A DNA stretch of 64,000 bases. Origin: Argopecten irradians (lineage: Eukaryota; Mollusca; Bivalvia; Pectinida; Pectinidae). Position 1 is the stretch's first letter. Every line of letters starts with the position of its first letter. The stretch spans positions 34,217,604 to 34,281,603 of the forward strand of contig NC_091138.1 of assembly GCF_041381155.1 (NCBI RefSeq), given 5' to 3'. Positions 1-13,081 of the stretch are shown one piece after another. The notes under the pieces are model-generated. The model had not been told where the DNA came from. It worked only from the letters and a program-made list of their open reading frames with translations, and made no database searches. The translations under genes were made by a program, and so were the position numbers.

Positions 1-44
1 GTTTATGGACAACTGCGTTATATTGAAAGTCTGATGTATTGCAT

Positions 45-400
45 GAAGTTTTTTTGATGTTAGCGTTCTTATGAATTCAAAAGACATTGTTATAAGTAAC
101 CAAATAATGTACCTTTTACTTGGCAAAAGTATATGGCCATGTTTTGTTATGAGTCAAAAGTCAGCAAAGCACAACTCGCGGTATATGATGTTCTGCACGA
201 TAATATCTCGCCAACCAGTTACAGGCTTACGAAGACTTGCTAAAGTCCGGTACTTGACATTAAGTTTTCTTGATGTTAACGGCTAGCGATCTTGTGAATT
301 TAAAAGAAATCCGAGTGATTTACGTAATGAAATAATGTACCTGTTATTCTGCAAAAGTATCTGGCCATGATTTATTAGTCAAAAGTCAAAGCAACCCATT
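45..400. repeat. Diverged tandem duplication, period about 228 bp
   Basis: Two related blocks, about 45-185 and 262-400, share the landmarks 'TTGATGTTA', 'ATAATGTACCT' (104 and 332) and 'GCAAAAGTAT.TGGCCATG', followed by 'AGTCAAAAGTCA'. The copies differ at many positions, so the duplication is old. No coding function is evident; the 71-codon open frame at 71-286 falls inside this repeat and has no recognisable protein features. Confidence 0.6.
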
Positions 401-1280
401 TAAGTTTTCTAAAAAGGAAACCAAAACATGTCCGGAAATGGTAATATTTCTATTGTTATATTTTTCCGAAAATATTCTTCAATGTTAAATGGATATTAAG
501 ATACGGATATGTTTACTTATTATTTTTTGTCATTGAAGGGACATTGATGAAATTGATAATTTAGTAATTATAAAAGAATTATAAAAAATGATACTCAGAT
601 TCTGAACAGTTTCATTGGTGTCGAAATCGTTATTTCAGAAATAATTTAAATATAAAATTTATTACTGTTATTTCAGGAAAATGAGTTATTCAACTTACTG
701 TTCTTGAAAAACTTTAAATAACATAAAATAAATACGGTATATCGTGAATATATTTTGTTAAACTCCGAAATTCAACACTGCACACTTAAAGTATACTAAA
801 TTCAATATTTAAATGAAAAACCAATTTCTTTATTATTTTGTTTGAATCCTTCAATCACAGCATCTATGAGTGGCCTTGGCACTTTGATTATTACCCTAGA
901 GTAATTGTTGCCATATACAGTTCAGTATCCATCATGATGCATTAGCTATATAGTCTGTCGCAGTGGACATGGTTTCTTACCACACTTATTAATGCCTTGT
1001 GATTTAAATGATACTTGTAGTTATTTCTCATCAGTTTATAAACATAATTATGCATTGCAATAGTCTTGGAATAGTGTTTCAATAAATAGAAGAATTATTT
1101 CCTGAATTTGAAAACCGATTGTAACCGATAATCAATCGATTTTGACATTCCAATTATCGATATGTATGAAACTGATTCCCATCACTGGTATCTGTAAACA
1201 GATCATTTTCAAAAAACAGTTGCTATAACCAAAGTTGAATAAATTTAATTTGATACATGTATTTTTATCAATCCTACATA

Positions 1281-1460
1281 CCGTATTCGACCCAATAAGC
1301 GCCCATGTCCCTATGAGCGCCCCTCCTCCTTTTTAAGGTCTCAATTTCAATTGCCCAGGCATAAACAAGGACCAAAACTACATAAAACGGTATAAATTTG
1401 CAATAATTTTGACTTATTAGCACCTTTTCATTTTTATAAAAAAAGACGGGTCGAATACGG
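1281..1460. mobile_element. TA-flanked MITE, family A (mariner-like), copy 1
   Basis: The ends are inverted repeats: CCGTATTCGACCC on the left and GGGTCGAATACGG on the right, a perfect 13-bp match, flanked on both sides by TA. The interior (AATAAGCGCCC, then CCTCC) matches two other copies in this window at 37.5 kb and about 36.9-37.1 kb. A TA target and short TIRs are typical of Tc1/mariner-derived MITEs. No transposase is present, so the element is non-autonomous. Confidence 0.75.
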
Positions 1461-3800
1461 TACTAAGCCTTCAGCAAGGATTTTGTATCAGTCAATACCT
1501 TAGCAATGACAAAAACCTTTGTTAAATAAGTATATAGCGATTCATCTGCTAAAGGTGCAATAAACCATGAAGTTTCATAAAAGATAATGATTTGTTGACA
1601 GTTTTCATCTTCAAACATAGACTGTTATAAACAACAAACTGAATACTTGATGGACTATGAAGCGAATGTTAAAAATTCATGACTTTTTCAGCTGTCTCGG
1701 TGAAAAGGTTACAAGATCAATATGTGATCAATGCAATGCTGAAGGGTATAGAGAATTTCAATCTACTTTAGTTAGGTCTAGAATGTACATATTCTGATTC
1801 AGTTATAACTTGTAAATTACCGTATACCGGTACATAGATTGCTTACTATATGCTAGTGTTAGTCTAGAGGTGACTTTGTTTTACCATATTCATAATTATA
1901 AGAATGATTCATAAAACGTGTGTGGTTTTATCTCTCTATTCAAAACAAAGCAAAAAAACTGGCATATTATATTAGCTGTTGATAGGAAGTAAATTAACGA
2001 AGTACTTGTTTCATGATTCATATTCTTGGTCTATTTGAGGGGTCTCTATTGCAAAATCTGACATAGACAACTGGTGTAATAGCGACTGAATTATTTGGAT
2101 TAAATGCTGTCAATACTGGTAAATTTAAAGTAATTTATTATTTGTCTGGACTATAAGCTTGCAATTTTCCTAGTAAACAATGTAACCTACAAGCTTTGTA
2201 TACACAACTCGGTATGTGTGTATTCAAGCTATTGACCAGTAAGGCACAGCAGCACCGTTTTCGCTGTCTGAAATCTTGAGGAGATTTATAGCGCCATAGA
2301 TCAATGTTACTGTGGGTGAGATATATCAATAGCTTTTAAAACAGACATGGAAGTTTTATATATAAACTGTATTTATATAGACATATATAATGATATAGCG
2401 CTGCAAGGACAGCACAGATTATTGAAGGGACTTGAAGTCAGGGTGATGTAAATACAGATTATTGAAGGGACTTGAAGCCAGGGCAACTTAGTATCTGACA
2501 ATGTTTTTGATATTAAATCAGGCACTACTCTGGTCTTGGCCTATGTAAATACCCTAATATAGGTATTTCGATTGATAATTCTTGATCATTCAGTAATATC
2601 TTTAGTGAGGTCTTAAATGGCTCTCCAATAAATGAAATGAATTGATTCTCTTTTTGCATTTAACTCCAATCTATGTAATTCCATTTAATTACTTATTTTC
2701 AAGAATTTACCAAGTACATGTATTGTATAAGTAAACACTCAATATTTTATTGCATAAAACCAATAACCACCAAGATATCAATATTAAAATAAAGTGATGT
2801 GAGATACTAAGTATGTATTGTAAATTACAAATATAGAGACAGTTTGCTTAGTTGGTTTCACATCATTTTGTTGAGAAAAGGTTAGAAGCAGCAGACCATC
2901 CATCATAAGACTGGCGAAGGTCCTGTTTGTATTGTCTGCTACTACAATGGCTGCCCTCATTTCTAGCAAGTCAAGCTGTAATTCTGTTTGGTGATCAACC
3001 CCTGTTGTCATCCTGTACATTAAATGCAGCAGCAAATATGATTGAACCGTATTTGAAAGAATGCTGTTGTATTTTCGTGACACATGGATGCGGGCAACAA
3101 GAATCTTGTATGTATGCAAATTGGTGTCTCATCATCGCTAGAACATCCATACTGTATATTATGTACATGAGAAGAGACCTTATCATGGTACTTATTTTTT
3201 GGAATGATTGTCCTCAAAAGTAGATTGACCATAGCTGTTAATAGGACGTTAATTAATCAAACAAACAAAAGTAGATCTGTATGAAATAGGTATGTATCAG
3301 TCAGCGAGTATATAGTGCAAATATGATCAGTAGTAGCTAGTATCCTTGTCTGTCATTTTTCTATAACACCTTACATTTTCTGTAATACCTCATGCATTGA
3401 TAACTACAAGTTCATTTGTATATGTACCTTCACAGACAATGTGGTGACACAGCTGGGCGGCTGTTTAATGCAAGTTTAAAAGCATAGTACTGGAAGATCA
3501 GCAATGTTCAGCAGTTAATACATATATAGGAAAGTATATATATATGGGGTTTTGGAGGGTTAAGGATTTGCTTTTTCTCTGTTAAAATGATTTCTGACAG
3601 GTAATATGTAATCTGCTTTTGACTTCAGTACATACTCGCTACTTTCCGGTTTATTGTTCCTTTCAAAGAATGCAGTGAAAAATATTTTTTCGATTATCAA
3701 ATATTTTTTGTCAAAAATTAACTACAGTGTATTACCATACTTGTTATGGCTGTTAAGTTTATATTACAAGCTGTAGCCATATACAGTAGGTTGATGGGTT
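1461..3800. other. Non-coding stretch with no recognised gene
   Basis: I see no convincing gene. The open frames here are short and overlap on both strands. A small local duplication lies at 2411-2482, where 'ACAGATTATTGAAGGGACTTG' is repeated (copies near 2414 and 2454). The rest is AT-rich unique-looking sequence. Confidence 0.5.
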
Positions 3801-3807
3801 TTTTCAG

Positions 3808-3855
3808 GGAGCTCTAGATCTATTCCCCTCCCCACCACCACCATTTCGATTGAAG
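3808..3855 (+). other. Candidate 48-nt exon of an unknown gene
   Basis: A pyrimidine tract ending TTTTTTCAG precedes 48 nt that stay open in phase 0 and encode G-A-L-D-L-F-P-S-P-P-P-P-F-R-L-K; the segment ends GAAG|GTGAGT, a strong donor. A second open segment with good splice sites follows 97 nt later. No family is recognised. The alternative is a cryptic splice pair, or a non-coding 5' exon of TNRC6, which lies on the same strand far downstream. Confidence 0.35.
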
Positions 3856-3952
3856 GTGAGTGGAGGCTGAGAGAATATGTGTTTTATGCTGGTCTGTATA
3901 TATTGATAGGTTACAATATTTATACCCTTCCACCCCGTGCTTTTATCTCCAG

Positions 3953-4048
3953 TCAGCCTTGATTGATTGTCACTCTTGCCAGACTTGGCACTGGAGCCCA
4001 ACAGCAGGGAACAGCCAACGTCAAACAACACTGAATGTATTTCAGGAT
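3953..4048 (+). other. Candidate 96-nt exon of an unknown gene
   Basis: The acceptor CTTTTATCTCCAG is followed by 96 nt open in phase 0 (begins S-A-L-I-D-C-H-S-C-Q-T-W, ends N-V-F-Q-D) and the donor GAT|GTAAGG. It shares phase with the candidate exon at 3808-3855. The CxxC (C-H-S-C) and tryptophans are visible, but no domain can be named. The opposite strand is also open for 75 codons, so orientation is not certain. Confidence 0.35.
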
Positions 4049-4316
4049 GTAAGGCAGACTAATGATTCATGGAATACCGACTTTAAAGTAGCTAAAAGAG
4101 TCGTCTAAATTAAAAAATAACTTCATACAGAGTATAGTCATCTGTAATCTTGTGTCCATGACCAGTGCAATGATCTTTAATTTCTGTGATGTTGGCCATT
4201 GGGAGTAAACAGGATAGTTTATCATCACAATGAAGTCTTTTAGTTATTTTGATTAAGCAGGCATGAACAAGCAAAAATTGATAAATAATTCTGCAGTAAA
4301 TATTGTCTTCAGGTTA

Positions 4317-4458
4317 AATGTTTCTGATGTGACTTATCAATGACTAGTATATTTTATGTATACAGTGTGTACACTGTCACCTGCATCATCAGACAGCAAC
4401 TCTTATGTCAATATTTCTGATGACAGTGTACACATTGAAATGTCACATCAGAAACATT
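4317..4458. repeat. Fold-back palindrome, about 142 bp
   Basis: The outer arms AATGTTTCTGATGTGAC (4317-4333) and GTCACATCAGAAACATT (4442-4458) are perfect inverted repeats. Inner arms CAGTGTGTACACTGTCA and TGACAGTGTACACATTG continue the pairing, leaving a small loop around 4385-4415. It is either a small MITE or a fixed inverted duplication. No clear target-site duplication was seen. Confidence 0.7.
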
Positions 4459-4459
4459 C

Positions 4460-6799
4460 AATGGCTATGCAACATTACTGGGGGTAATATGAATTTGGAA
4501 AAGTCTACTTTGAATGTTTGTGATAGAACAAATAGTAGAAGTAACTATACAAGCTAATGAGTTTTAGTAGTTTGTTGGTGCTTTAGGTTATGTTTTGATA
4601 GAAAGTTGCATACAGGTGTTGACCACTGGTTGGTGATTTGTCTCCAGGTACTCGGACTTTCCTCCACTATCTAAATCTTGAATGCCCTTATATGACCTAA
4701 TTTGTTCACAGGATGTTAAACTGAACAGAAGTTGGTTTCAGTGGATGTCAACTTACTCGACTACAGTCCACATTTGATCTTTAGCTGTTGTGACTTTTGC
4801 CCACCACTAGATGATCAGCTGTCTACCAAGTTATTGGTTGTCCCCCCATCTGTTTTGTTACCTGGTCATCCTTATCCAGGTACAAAGCTTATGTATTGAC
4901 TAAGATAACAGGGTAGAGATAGGAAAGGGCACCATAGGGCTTCTGATAAGTCTTGTTATATATGATCTAAAGAGAGTTGTAACATGTAGATAGCAGATAT
5001 TAATCCACGACAACTTGCAATTAGTACATGACTGTACGCGTACATGCAATACAACTTACAAGAAAAATTGTTTATTATGTAACGTATTATCAGTTGGCTA
5101 AACCTGCCCATGTCTCGTCTAGATCCCTGTTACTACTGGTGTAATGGTAAGGCATTTAACTTGTTATTTAAAGTAAATAAAACTGTAGTCAGGAACTTGG
5201 CTATACTGGCAAATCATGTTGTCTCTGTGACATATTAATAAGAGAACAAGATTATTTTGTTTTATGTAAACAAATATGTCATTGTTAAAAAAAAATGTAT
5301 GCATGTACATTCTTGTACTAAAGCATTGGCAAAGCTCTTTTAGGTTATATTATAAGATATCTATGAATTTCTGTATTCCGATCATGTATCAAGATATCTA
5401 CATCAGATTGTGTTCCTAGATGTATTAATAGTATCAAGGTTAAAAGTATCTTATATTACCCTTGGCCACCTCTGAAATCTCGAATGATTTAGTTCAACAT
5501 ACTCTAAATACATGGATGTCATTGACTTTGGTCAAGGTTAAAGTGAATAGTCGGGCAAAGGAAACCAGTCTAAATGCGTTCCTTGGCCTTCCAAAAGTCA
5601 TTGTATACCATAATGATGGTCAAGTTCTGCTTACGGTGTCCAGTTTTGACCATTGAAATTTTGGGGAAGCCCCGTGTAAATTTAGCACAGTTCTAAATAT
5701 AAATTCTCCAAACTCTTTGAAAACGAGGCTGCGTGGAAATGTCAACATGGACATGTGTTTCTCAGTCGTGTCGGTTTCGTTTCGTGTGATAAACCACTAA
5801 TGCGGTATGCAAATTGTTGTTTTGAGATGATAGATTTGATGCAAATGAAGTATTCTTACATTAATGACAATGCTTTGTAATCATTTTTCGATAAAAGTAT
5901 CTTGTACATGGAAATCGACACAAATATTCGGCCGATGCAGAGATGGGGCCCCGGCAAGGGGCAATTATTGCAGCATAGCATTCGTCGTATTTTACATCAA
6001 CCGAATCATGAAGGTTAAATACAAATAATCGTAACATAATTTCCCATTTAAAACCACACGAAAACGTTCCATAGAACGTCCATGCATGTAGCTGTCAAAG
6101 ATGTGAAAATAAATTAGCTCATACATAGATATTTTACAAGTACAATATATGTGTTCAATTATTCGTGTAGTTTTTTTTGCAGAGATTTAATTAAATTATC
6201 TATGTCTCTGGTTGGTTGTTTTTTTGTAAACAATATTTGAGTTCTGGAGAGAGATGACATGAATGTCCAGCTGGAAGGAAAGAAACTTTTATGATGTATA
6301 TGTATCGTACAATGTATATATGTAAACGTACATTCCATGTAGCTGCTATAGAATTACAACTAGGAAATTCTCTCAAACATTGATAATATTTAATTCTTCA
6401 CATTCATGTAGGCCTATGCTGTGAGAATTAACACATCATATATATTTCCAGAAAACATATAGGCCTACATGTATGTTACTTTCCTTTTCTGTTGTTTCTT
6501 GTTCTTTTTTGTGCTCTGGAGAAAAAGATGATTGAGTTGAAGAAAAGTAATTAATTAAGAGAAATGTGTACCACAGTACTTTGTCTGTAGCCGAGGGGTT
6601 CTATACTGTTTTAATAGTCCAGTAATTAATAATTAAATTGAAAATTTCAAAATTAAGATGAAATTGTAAATTCCATTTTTGAATGAAGTGGTTCCCCTCC
6701 TTTGAGAGTACACAGTGTGTATACCCTTTTAGGTTTTTAGGAATAATACCTGAATAGGAACCTGAAATAACATGACAATCAATCAGGTATGTGTGTGTT
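4460..6799. other. Non-coding stretch with no recognised gene
   Basis: The sequence is AT-rich. The short open frame at 5462-5656 has no family resemblance that I can identify. No RNA gene or clear mobile-element ends were found here. Confidence 0.45.
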
Positions 6800-6820
6800 G
6801 GGGGGGTGGGGGTGGGGGGG
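6800..6820 (+). other. G-run with G-quadruplex potential
   Basis: Three G-tracts of 7, 5 and 7 bases are separated by single Ts. The longer tracts can be split, so four G-triplets with short loops are available for an intramolecular quadruplex. It lies just outside the fold-back at 6845-7093. A function is not shown. Confidence 0.45.
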
Positions 6821-6844
6821 CTAAAAGACAGAAGAATCATGAGG

Positions 6845-7093
6845 TTGGGAAGTTGTAACTTGAGTGGGGGGTTGAAATATAGAAGAAATAGCTACAGATA
6901 ACTGGAAGTGGAAGGGTGCTTTATCATTGATCTAATCATTGCATATTTGGGGTTTACATGGCTTTTTTTTTGGTTATTTAGTCTCATTGATTTTGGAGCA
7001 ACTTTGAATCCATATGGTACTGTATATCTTTCTTTTTTCCATGTGTAGCTATTTCTTCTGTATTTCACCCTCCGCCCAAGTCACAACTTCCCA
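6845..7093. repeat. Fold-back element with arms of about 50 bp
   Basis: The left arm (6845-6895) starts TGGGAAGTTGTAACTTGAG and ends GAAGAAATAGCTACA. The right arm (7044-7093) reads TGTAGCTATTTCTTC and ends AAGTCACAACTTCCCA. These are imperfect inverted repeats with a loop of about 150 bp. The arrangement suggests a non-autonomous DNA element, but no flanking duplication was identified. Confidence 0.65.
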
Positions 7094-8555
7094 TTAGGTA
7101 CCACTTTTTTGTTTAGAACTCAAATCAAAGACAGATGTACATAGTACTACATACTACATTTTAGTCTATGTGTTTGTCATCACTGTTACTACAGTATTAA
7201 TACATAAATGGTCTATGTACAAGTTACACATAGACAATAAATGTGAAATTTGGTTCAGACAAAAAGATTTTTAACATTTCAGATAACTTGCTAGTTTTAT
7301 GGTTTTATTTATATGTTGAGTCTACTCTCTTGTAAAGTAGAATTTAGAAATATTAAGACAATGTTATCTATATTGCTATATGTAAAAAAAATCCTTATAT
7401 TTTAAAAGTAATTGAAAAGCTATCTCACAAGCCCTGACAAACAAATGGGCAGGCATATGGATGCAAGAATTATAATCACTGGATCTAGAGGACTAATATA
7501 AACAAATATTTCTACAAAGTTAAACAATGAAAAAGTATTGCATCATAATTTTATTTAATGATTACAGTTGAAAGGAACATTCAATAAATTAATACTGTTT
7601 AAATGTTCTGTTCATGATCTTCTAGGTCCATATTGGAAAAGTTTACTTTCAAGAGCACTCAAATCAACATTCTTCAGTCTTCATATGATGCTATTTGTAT
7701 GTATATGTATATATACATACACTTGTATACAGGTCCAAGGGATGAACTTTCTGTATTCATGTCACTATGCATGCATGGTGCCTGAAAAAAAGAACCAGCA
7801 ATTTTTTTATATCTGTTGAATATGACAAAAATTGAAATGATCAATTTCAAATATATATAAATGAATAAATGTAGGTTCATTCTACAGGTTTTTTTTTATT
7901 TTAGAGAAAACATTTTATAAGTTGTGAATGTGTCACTGATGCATTTGATAGAATCAAATATTGTTTCAAAAAAGATACAAAATTCATTATCTATTGTTCC
8001 AACAAAAATTCAGAATAATTATAAATGATACATGGCTGCAGTACATTTCAACTCTGTAAAGTTTGTCATATACACATGAACCAGGTACAGTTGTAATAAA
8101 TATACAAACACTATTTATTATTATGACCAGAAATAATATTGTATGTGTCCTCCAAATATATCTAAAGAACAAGCTAAAACCTACATGTACATATGTATAT
8201 GTGTATATCAGAACATATACAATACAATTTTACCAATTAACCTACAATGTAAATCCTATATAAAATGTATGTGTATAACACTACCAGAACATGTACAGAA
8301 CAAAAATTTACAAATTAAAAATCTATAAATATATACATCAGAACTGTATGAATTGACCGGTAGCATACAGGGCATTCATTACCCCTAAAGAGGCCCCACT
8401 AAAGAACCGCTATTTACCCCAGGGTTACGTTTTACGCGATTGGGGAACAGGTATGAAACATGTGACCATATGTGACCACTCATTTATGAAAAAATACTGC
8501 TAGGGACTATTTACATAATGATCAAAATACGAAGACTCACTCACAATCAGCTGAG
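7094..8555. other. AT-rich non-coding stretch
   Basis: No gene is recognised. The sequence is rich in A/T runs and 'TATATGTA'-type microsatellite-like sequence. The short open frames on both strands look like chance products of low complexity. Confidence 0.4.
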
Positions 8556-8559
8556 CAGG

Positions 8560-8900
8560 GAGTACCGGGTACGTAGTAGGCCTAAAGTAACTGTTAAGTA
8601 GCGGTCCGGAGCCGCGTGCTCGTTTGAACTGTTCTCTTCACTATAACAAGTTGTATTAACACTCTCCATGCGTCGTAATGTTTACCGAGTCAGTTGTTGG
8701 GATTGTCGCTGCTCCATTGCCTTTCCTTTCGCATTTTAGGTGAGTTAGTTGGTTGTTTTGGCGGAAACATTTTGGTTCAAAACTACGGTAGCCATGTTTT
8801 GTTTACTACGGAGAGTGGTGGGTGTTGCGCATGCGTTAAGATTGAACTGCACTCTTAGCCGTCCGGGAGGACTTTTAGGATTCCCATAGATATTATTATT
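8560..8900 (+). promoter_or_regulatory. Promoter-like island with possible first TNRC6 exon
   Basis: CpG dinucleotides become locally frequent in an otherwise CpG-poor region. A segment ending TTCGCATTTTAG|GTGAGT (donor after 8739) looks like a non-coding first exon. TTGCGCATGCGTT at 8825-8837 is an NRF1-type palindrome. The next same-strand exon-like segments start at 13.08 or 19.2 kb and lead into TNRC6, so this is a plausible distal TNRC6 promoter. Assignment is inference from position and composition. Confidence 0.4.
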
Positions 8901-10357
8901 TTCTTCGCATGTACAGCGATTTTGACGGAAAGTTTTATTTTTCTAATTCATAAGAAATTATACCGGATATATTAATACCATTTTTACCGATTTTACAGTC
9001 ACTTGCCCGACTATTCGCTTTAAAAGGTCAAATACCAATGAAAAAAAGATAAACTGTAAAACTTGAAGTGTAGAAGCAGTTCTATACCTTTTGTTTACAT
9101 TTATTGTTCTACTATTAACTTCACTTTAAATTAAGATCAAAACAATGAAAGATTGTGTTGATATATGCCCTCCTATATCATCCATTGTAGTTCTTATTTT
9201 AAAACAGGTCATGTTTATATACAGTGCTGCCAGCTGCAAGTTTGAGCTGCAAGTTTTGTCATTTTACTCAAATAATGGATGAAGCCTGGAATCAAAACAA
9301 ACAAACGCATTAGAGGAAAAGAGGATGTTGGCAAAGTATATGTATTACAATAACGATAATCAGGAAAAACTACTTGTCTATATCTGGGATGACATATAAA
9401 CGATTTGTCCTGCCATGATATACACTGTATCCCCTAGTAGCTCTAGTCTATTGGGATACATGTTTGATGTCTATAAAGCACAATTATTCACTGTCACATA
9501 CATATAGTTGTATAGACAGCAACCACCGATCTATAGTGGGAAAGGATATTTTCTATGATATCTTAGTTGTAAAATGATATATTGAAAGGATTTTAGCAGA
9601 ATTTGTAGTTTCACTTTTGTACATTTGCCGTTGTTTCACTATTCAATTTGGGTACTGGGTGACGTCATCCATTCGAAATGTTTGCATTGTGAAATATTCA
9701 AAAGGTTTGAGCTATAAATACATCATACAGGTATATTTGTGTATGGTGCATGGATGAATGGATATGCAAGGTCATCTCATAGACTATTATGCATATACAC
9801 ATGTATATACAGTGGACAAGAAGTCGAGAACTATATTAGATAGCCGACATAAAACATATTGTTTCAGCATGATATTTTATTTGGGGTTATCTAGATCTGT
9901 TTAGTTTGGGTTATGATATTTGGATCTAGTTGCTATATGGTACTTGTTTGTACTCTGATGACTACTCTTGCCTAGCTTTCAGCTTGAAGGCTGGGGTATA
10001 TGTATAACTCCATGAGGTGATATTAAATGGAATTTGTAGTCCAGTCAGCCTAGCTTAAATAAAGGCCTCATTTCAAACTAATTGCAACAGAATGTATTCT
10101 TTGCTTCTTGGATTAGTAAAACATCATCAGTATACATAACAGTAAAAAATGCAACAGAAAATTTAAATGCAAGAAAGTTTCAGCCTACACTATTACGAGA
10201 TCGAGAAAAATAGGGAAAATTACACAAACAACAACTTCTAAAGAGTTATGTCTTTGCTTGGTAAACGTTGCTCATCTTATTATGTGAATATTATTAGTTA
10301 TTTGTCACCATTAGCATGCATCTTATTTAGGGGGTTCGCTGGGTGTTTCAGAAAACC
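8901..10357. other. Non-coding, possible first intron of TNRC6
   Basis: No coding signal is recognised. An isolated CRE-like TGACGTCA occurs at 9660-9667. Confidence 0.4.
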
Positions 10358-11344
10358 TTTTTTAGCCCACCATCATCAGATAGGGGGCTATTCAAATCAC
10401 CTTTCGTCCGAGGTCCGTCGTCCGTCCATCCGTCCGTTAACAATTCTTGTTACTGTTATTTCTCAGAAAGTGCTGAAGGGATCTTTCTCAAATTTTATAT
10501 ACAGGTTCCCCTAGGACCCTAGTTGTGCATATTGCATTTTGGGACCAATCGGTGAACAAGATGGCCGACAGGCGGCCATCTTGGATTTTGATATTTAAAG
10601 TTTGTTACCGCTATTTCTCAAAAGTACAGAAGGGATCTTTCTCAAATTTCATATATAGGTTCCCCTAGGGCCCTAGTTGTGCATATTGCATTTTTGGACC
10701 GATCGGTATACAAGATGACCGACCGACGGCCATCTTGGATTTTGATAGTTAAAGTTTGTTACCGCTATTTCTCAAAAAGTTCTGAAGGGATCTTTTTCAA
10801 ATTTCACATGTAGGTTCCCCTAGGACCCTAGTTATGCATATTGCATCTTGGGACTGATCGGTCAATCTTGTATTTTGATAGTTAAAGTTTGTTACCACTA
10901 TTTCTCAAAAAGTGCTAAAGGGATCTTTCTCAAATTTCATAAACAGGTTCCCCTAGGACCCTAGTTGTGCATATTGTATTTTTGGACCGATCGGTATACA
11001 AGATGACCGACCGACGGCCATCTTGGATTTTGATAGTTAAAAGGGATCTTTCTCAAATTCCATGCATTCCCTTGTACCCTAGTTGTGCATAGTACCTTTA
11101 AGGACTGATCCATTATGCCTTTCGGGACTGATTGGTAAACAAAATGGCTAACCGGCAGCCATCTTAGATTTCATTGTTGTAGTTTGTTACCACTATTTCT
11201 TAGAAAGTACTATAGTGATCTGTCTCAAATTTTATATGTAGTGTGTTTGAAAAAGTTTGAAAAGCAGGGAAAAGATCCCTCTTTCCATTGTCAGACATAG
11301 ATCATTCTTTGGTGGGTGCCAAGATCCCTCTGGGATCTCTTGTT
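10358..11344 (+). mobile_element. Tandem-core non-autonomous element, Helentron/HINE-like, family 1
   Basis: It begins TTTTTTAGCCCACC and ends with a 7-bp hairpin AGATCCC-TCT-GGGATCT (11322-11338) followed by CTTGTT. A subterminal GGTGGGTGCC (11311) is the inverse of the 5' AGCCCACC. Between them are a GTCCGTCGTCCGTC tract and about five diverged units of roughly 150 bp, each with TTACCGCTATTTCTCA, GTTCCCCTAGG and TTGTGCATATTGCAT. Tandem cores, subterminal inverted repeats and a 3' hairpin are known features of Helentron-associated non-autonomous elements in molluscs. No protein is encoded. Confidence 0.65.
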
Positions 11345-12629
11345 GATGAAATGGGGTATATCTCTCAATAATTGGAATGGACTTTCAATAGCAAAAGTGG
11401 GATCCTTTTTGTTTTGTTTTTAAAAATTACATGTAGACTGTCGGTTATATTACTTATTTCATAATCCTTGTAGAGTAAAAAAAATAACAACAGTTGGCAT
11501 TTTTCAATGTAATTGATAATATATTGATAATTTGATATATTATACATAAAATCTAATTGGTATATGAATCTAGTCTTTGATCTATGTAATCTTGTCTTGT
11601 GTATACTGGCAAGGTTCAATGATATTTAATGTTGTAACAATGTATAGAACTTGTATTCATATGGCTGGTGTACAAATTAAAAACAATAGGATTTATTTTG
11701 ATGAGCTTATACGGTTCTTACAAACCTAATTTATGCTAACATTTAAGCATTTGAACAGGAACTAGTTTATTATATTTGTAAACTAACTGAAAATCTGCCC
11801 ATTTGTGATGCATCTCATTGTAAATTAACATCCCAAACAAGAGGTATATCATCCTATAAAAAAACTGCTGTTAATCAAGTCTTTTGTTTCTCCGATGGGA
11901 CATTTCTACAGACATGTTAACCAGAATTAAGTCTACTAGACAGGCCTGAAAGATTCCATGTAGATAGAGATGTAGATGTCTTTTACTAATTTGTCAAGAA
12001 CATAAAAAGTTAATGTGCCCTAGGCTCCTTGCTAAGGATGAATTGGGCTTAGCATGTTAACATCCTAGCATAGCGAGGTCCAAAAATAACATTGTTCAAT
12101 GCATAAAAATTAGGGAGCACCACAGTGAAATGGGTCCTTGTACACCCCTACTCACCTGTTTTACCCATGTAAATTACAGCACTAATGTGGCATAATTATT
12201 GATCATTGGCTTTCAGTTTGACTTGTATTTCACACATGATGTAGGAAAACTGTGACAGTGCCACGGCAGGAACCAACACCTGGCTAATTTTACTGTTTAA
12301 ATAGAAGTTTGACCTTACCTGACTTGAGTTTACGGATTTTGTAGCATGTTTGGAATTCGATTCAAGATACATGTAAATTTAAATACTTGTTCACCAGATA
12401 AAGCACTATTTGCTTTGTGATGTAACACAAGTCTTTGCGATTGATATACTTTATTTGTACCATACCTGGTATATAAACATCAGACCATCTATCCAGCTTT
12501 AATATCAGAAAGTCACTGTACTATATCTACTGTATGTCAGTCCAGTCTTTTTCTCTTTTTTTCATATGACAGTGATCACAGACTTGCCAAATTAAAATTT
12601 GCATTGCTTTTAGTGGTAAGAATAGAAAT
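11345..12629. other. Non-coding, no recognised gene
   Basis: AT-rich sequence, with no convincing exon, RNA gene or repeat ends. Confidence 0.4.
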
Positions 12630-12871
12630 TGTACCTGATGACTAAATGTATATACCGGGTAGGTAGCATACATAAACTTTTTAAGCTAGAAGTGAATATT
12701 GTCTTACTGAATGTGGTTTTTTTTTAGTACAGTTGTTTTGAAATACATATTGTACCTGATGACTGAATGTATATATAGATATATAGCATACATTAACTTT
12801 TTAAGCTAGAAGTGAATATTGTCTTACTGAATGTGTTTTTTTTAGTACAGTTGTTTTAAAATACATAAGTG
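12630..12871 (+). repeat. Tandem duplication, period 121 bp
   Basis: Two copies start TGTACCTGATGACT at 12630 and 12751 and share TTTTTAAGCTAGAAGTGAA, CTTACTGAATGTG and TAGTACAGTTGTTTT. The copies remain very similar, differing mainly in a TATA-rich patch and T-run length, so the duplication is fairly recent. Confidence 0.8.
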
Positions 12872-13081
12872 AATTTAGACCAACTGAATGTGTTGGTAGG
12901 TAGTAAACAGGTGTTTTAGATTTTAAAACGGTTTACAGGTGCTATTTCAGCATGAAGTATATAGTTAATGTGGGACTGAATGTATTTTGTTAAGTCTGTT
13001 GTTGAATGATATCATCAAAGTGTAACTAGCAAAAGCCGTCTTCCTGTGTTTCACATTTCACTTCCTTCCTCCTCCATGTAG

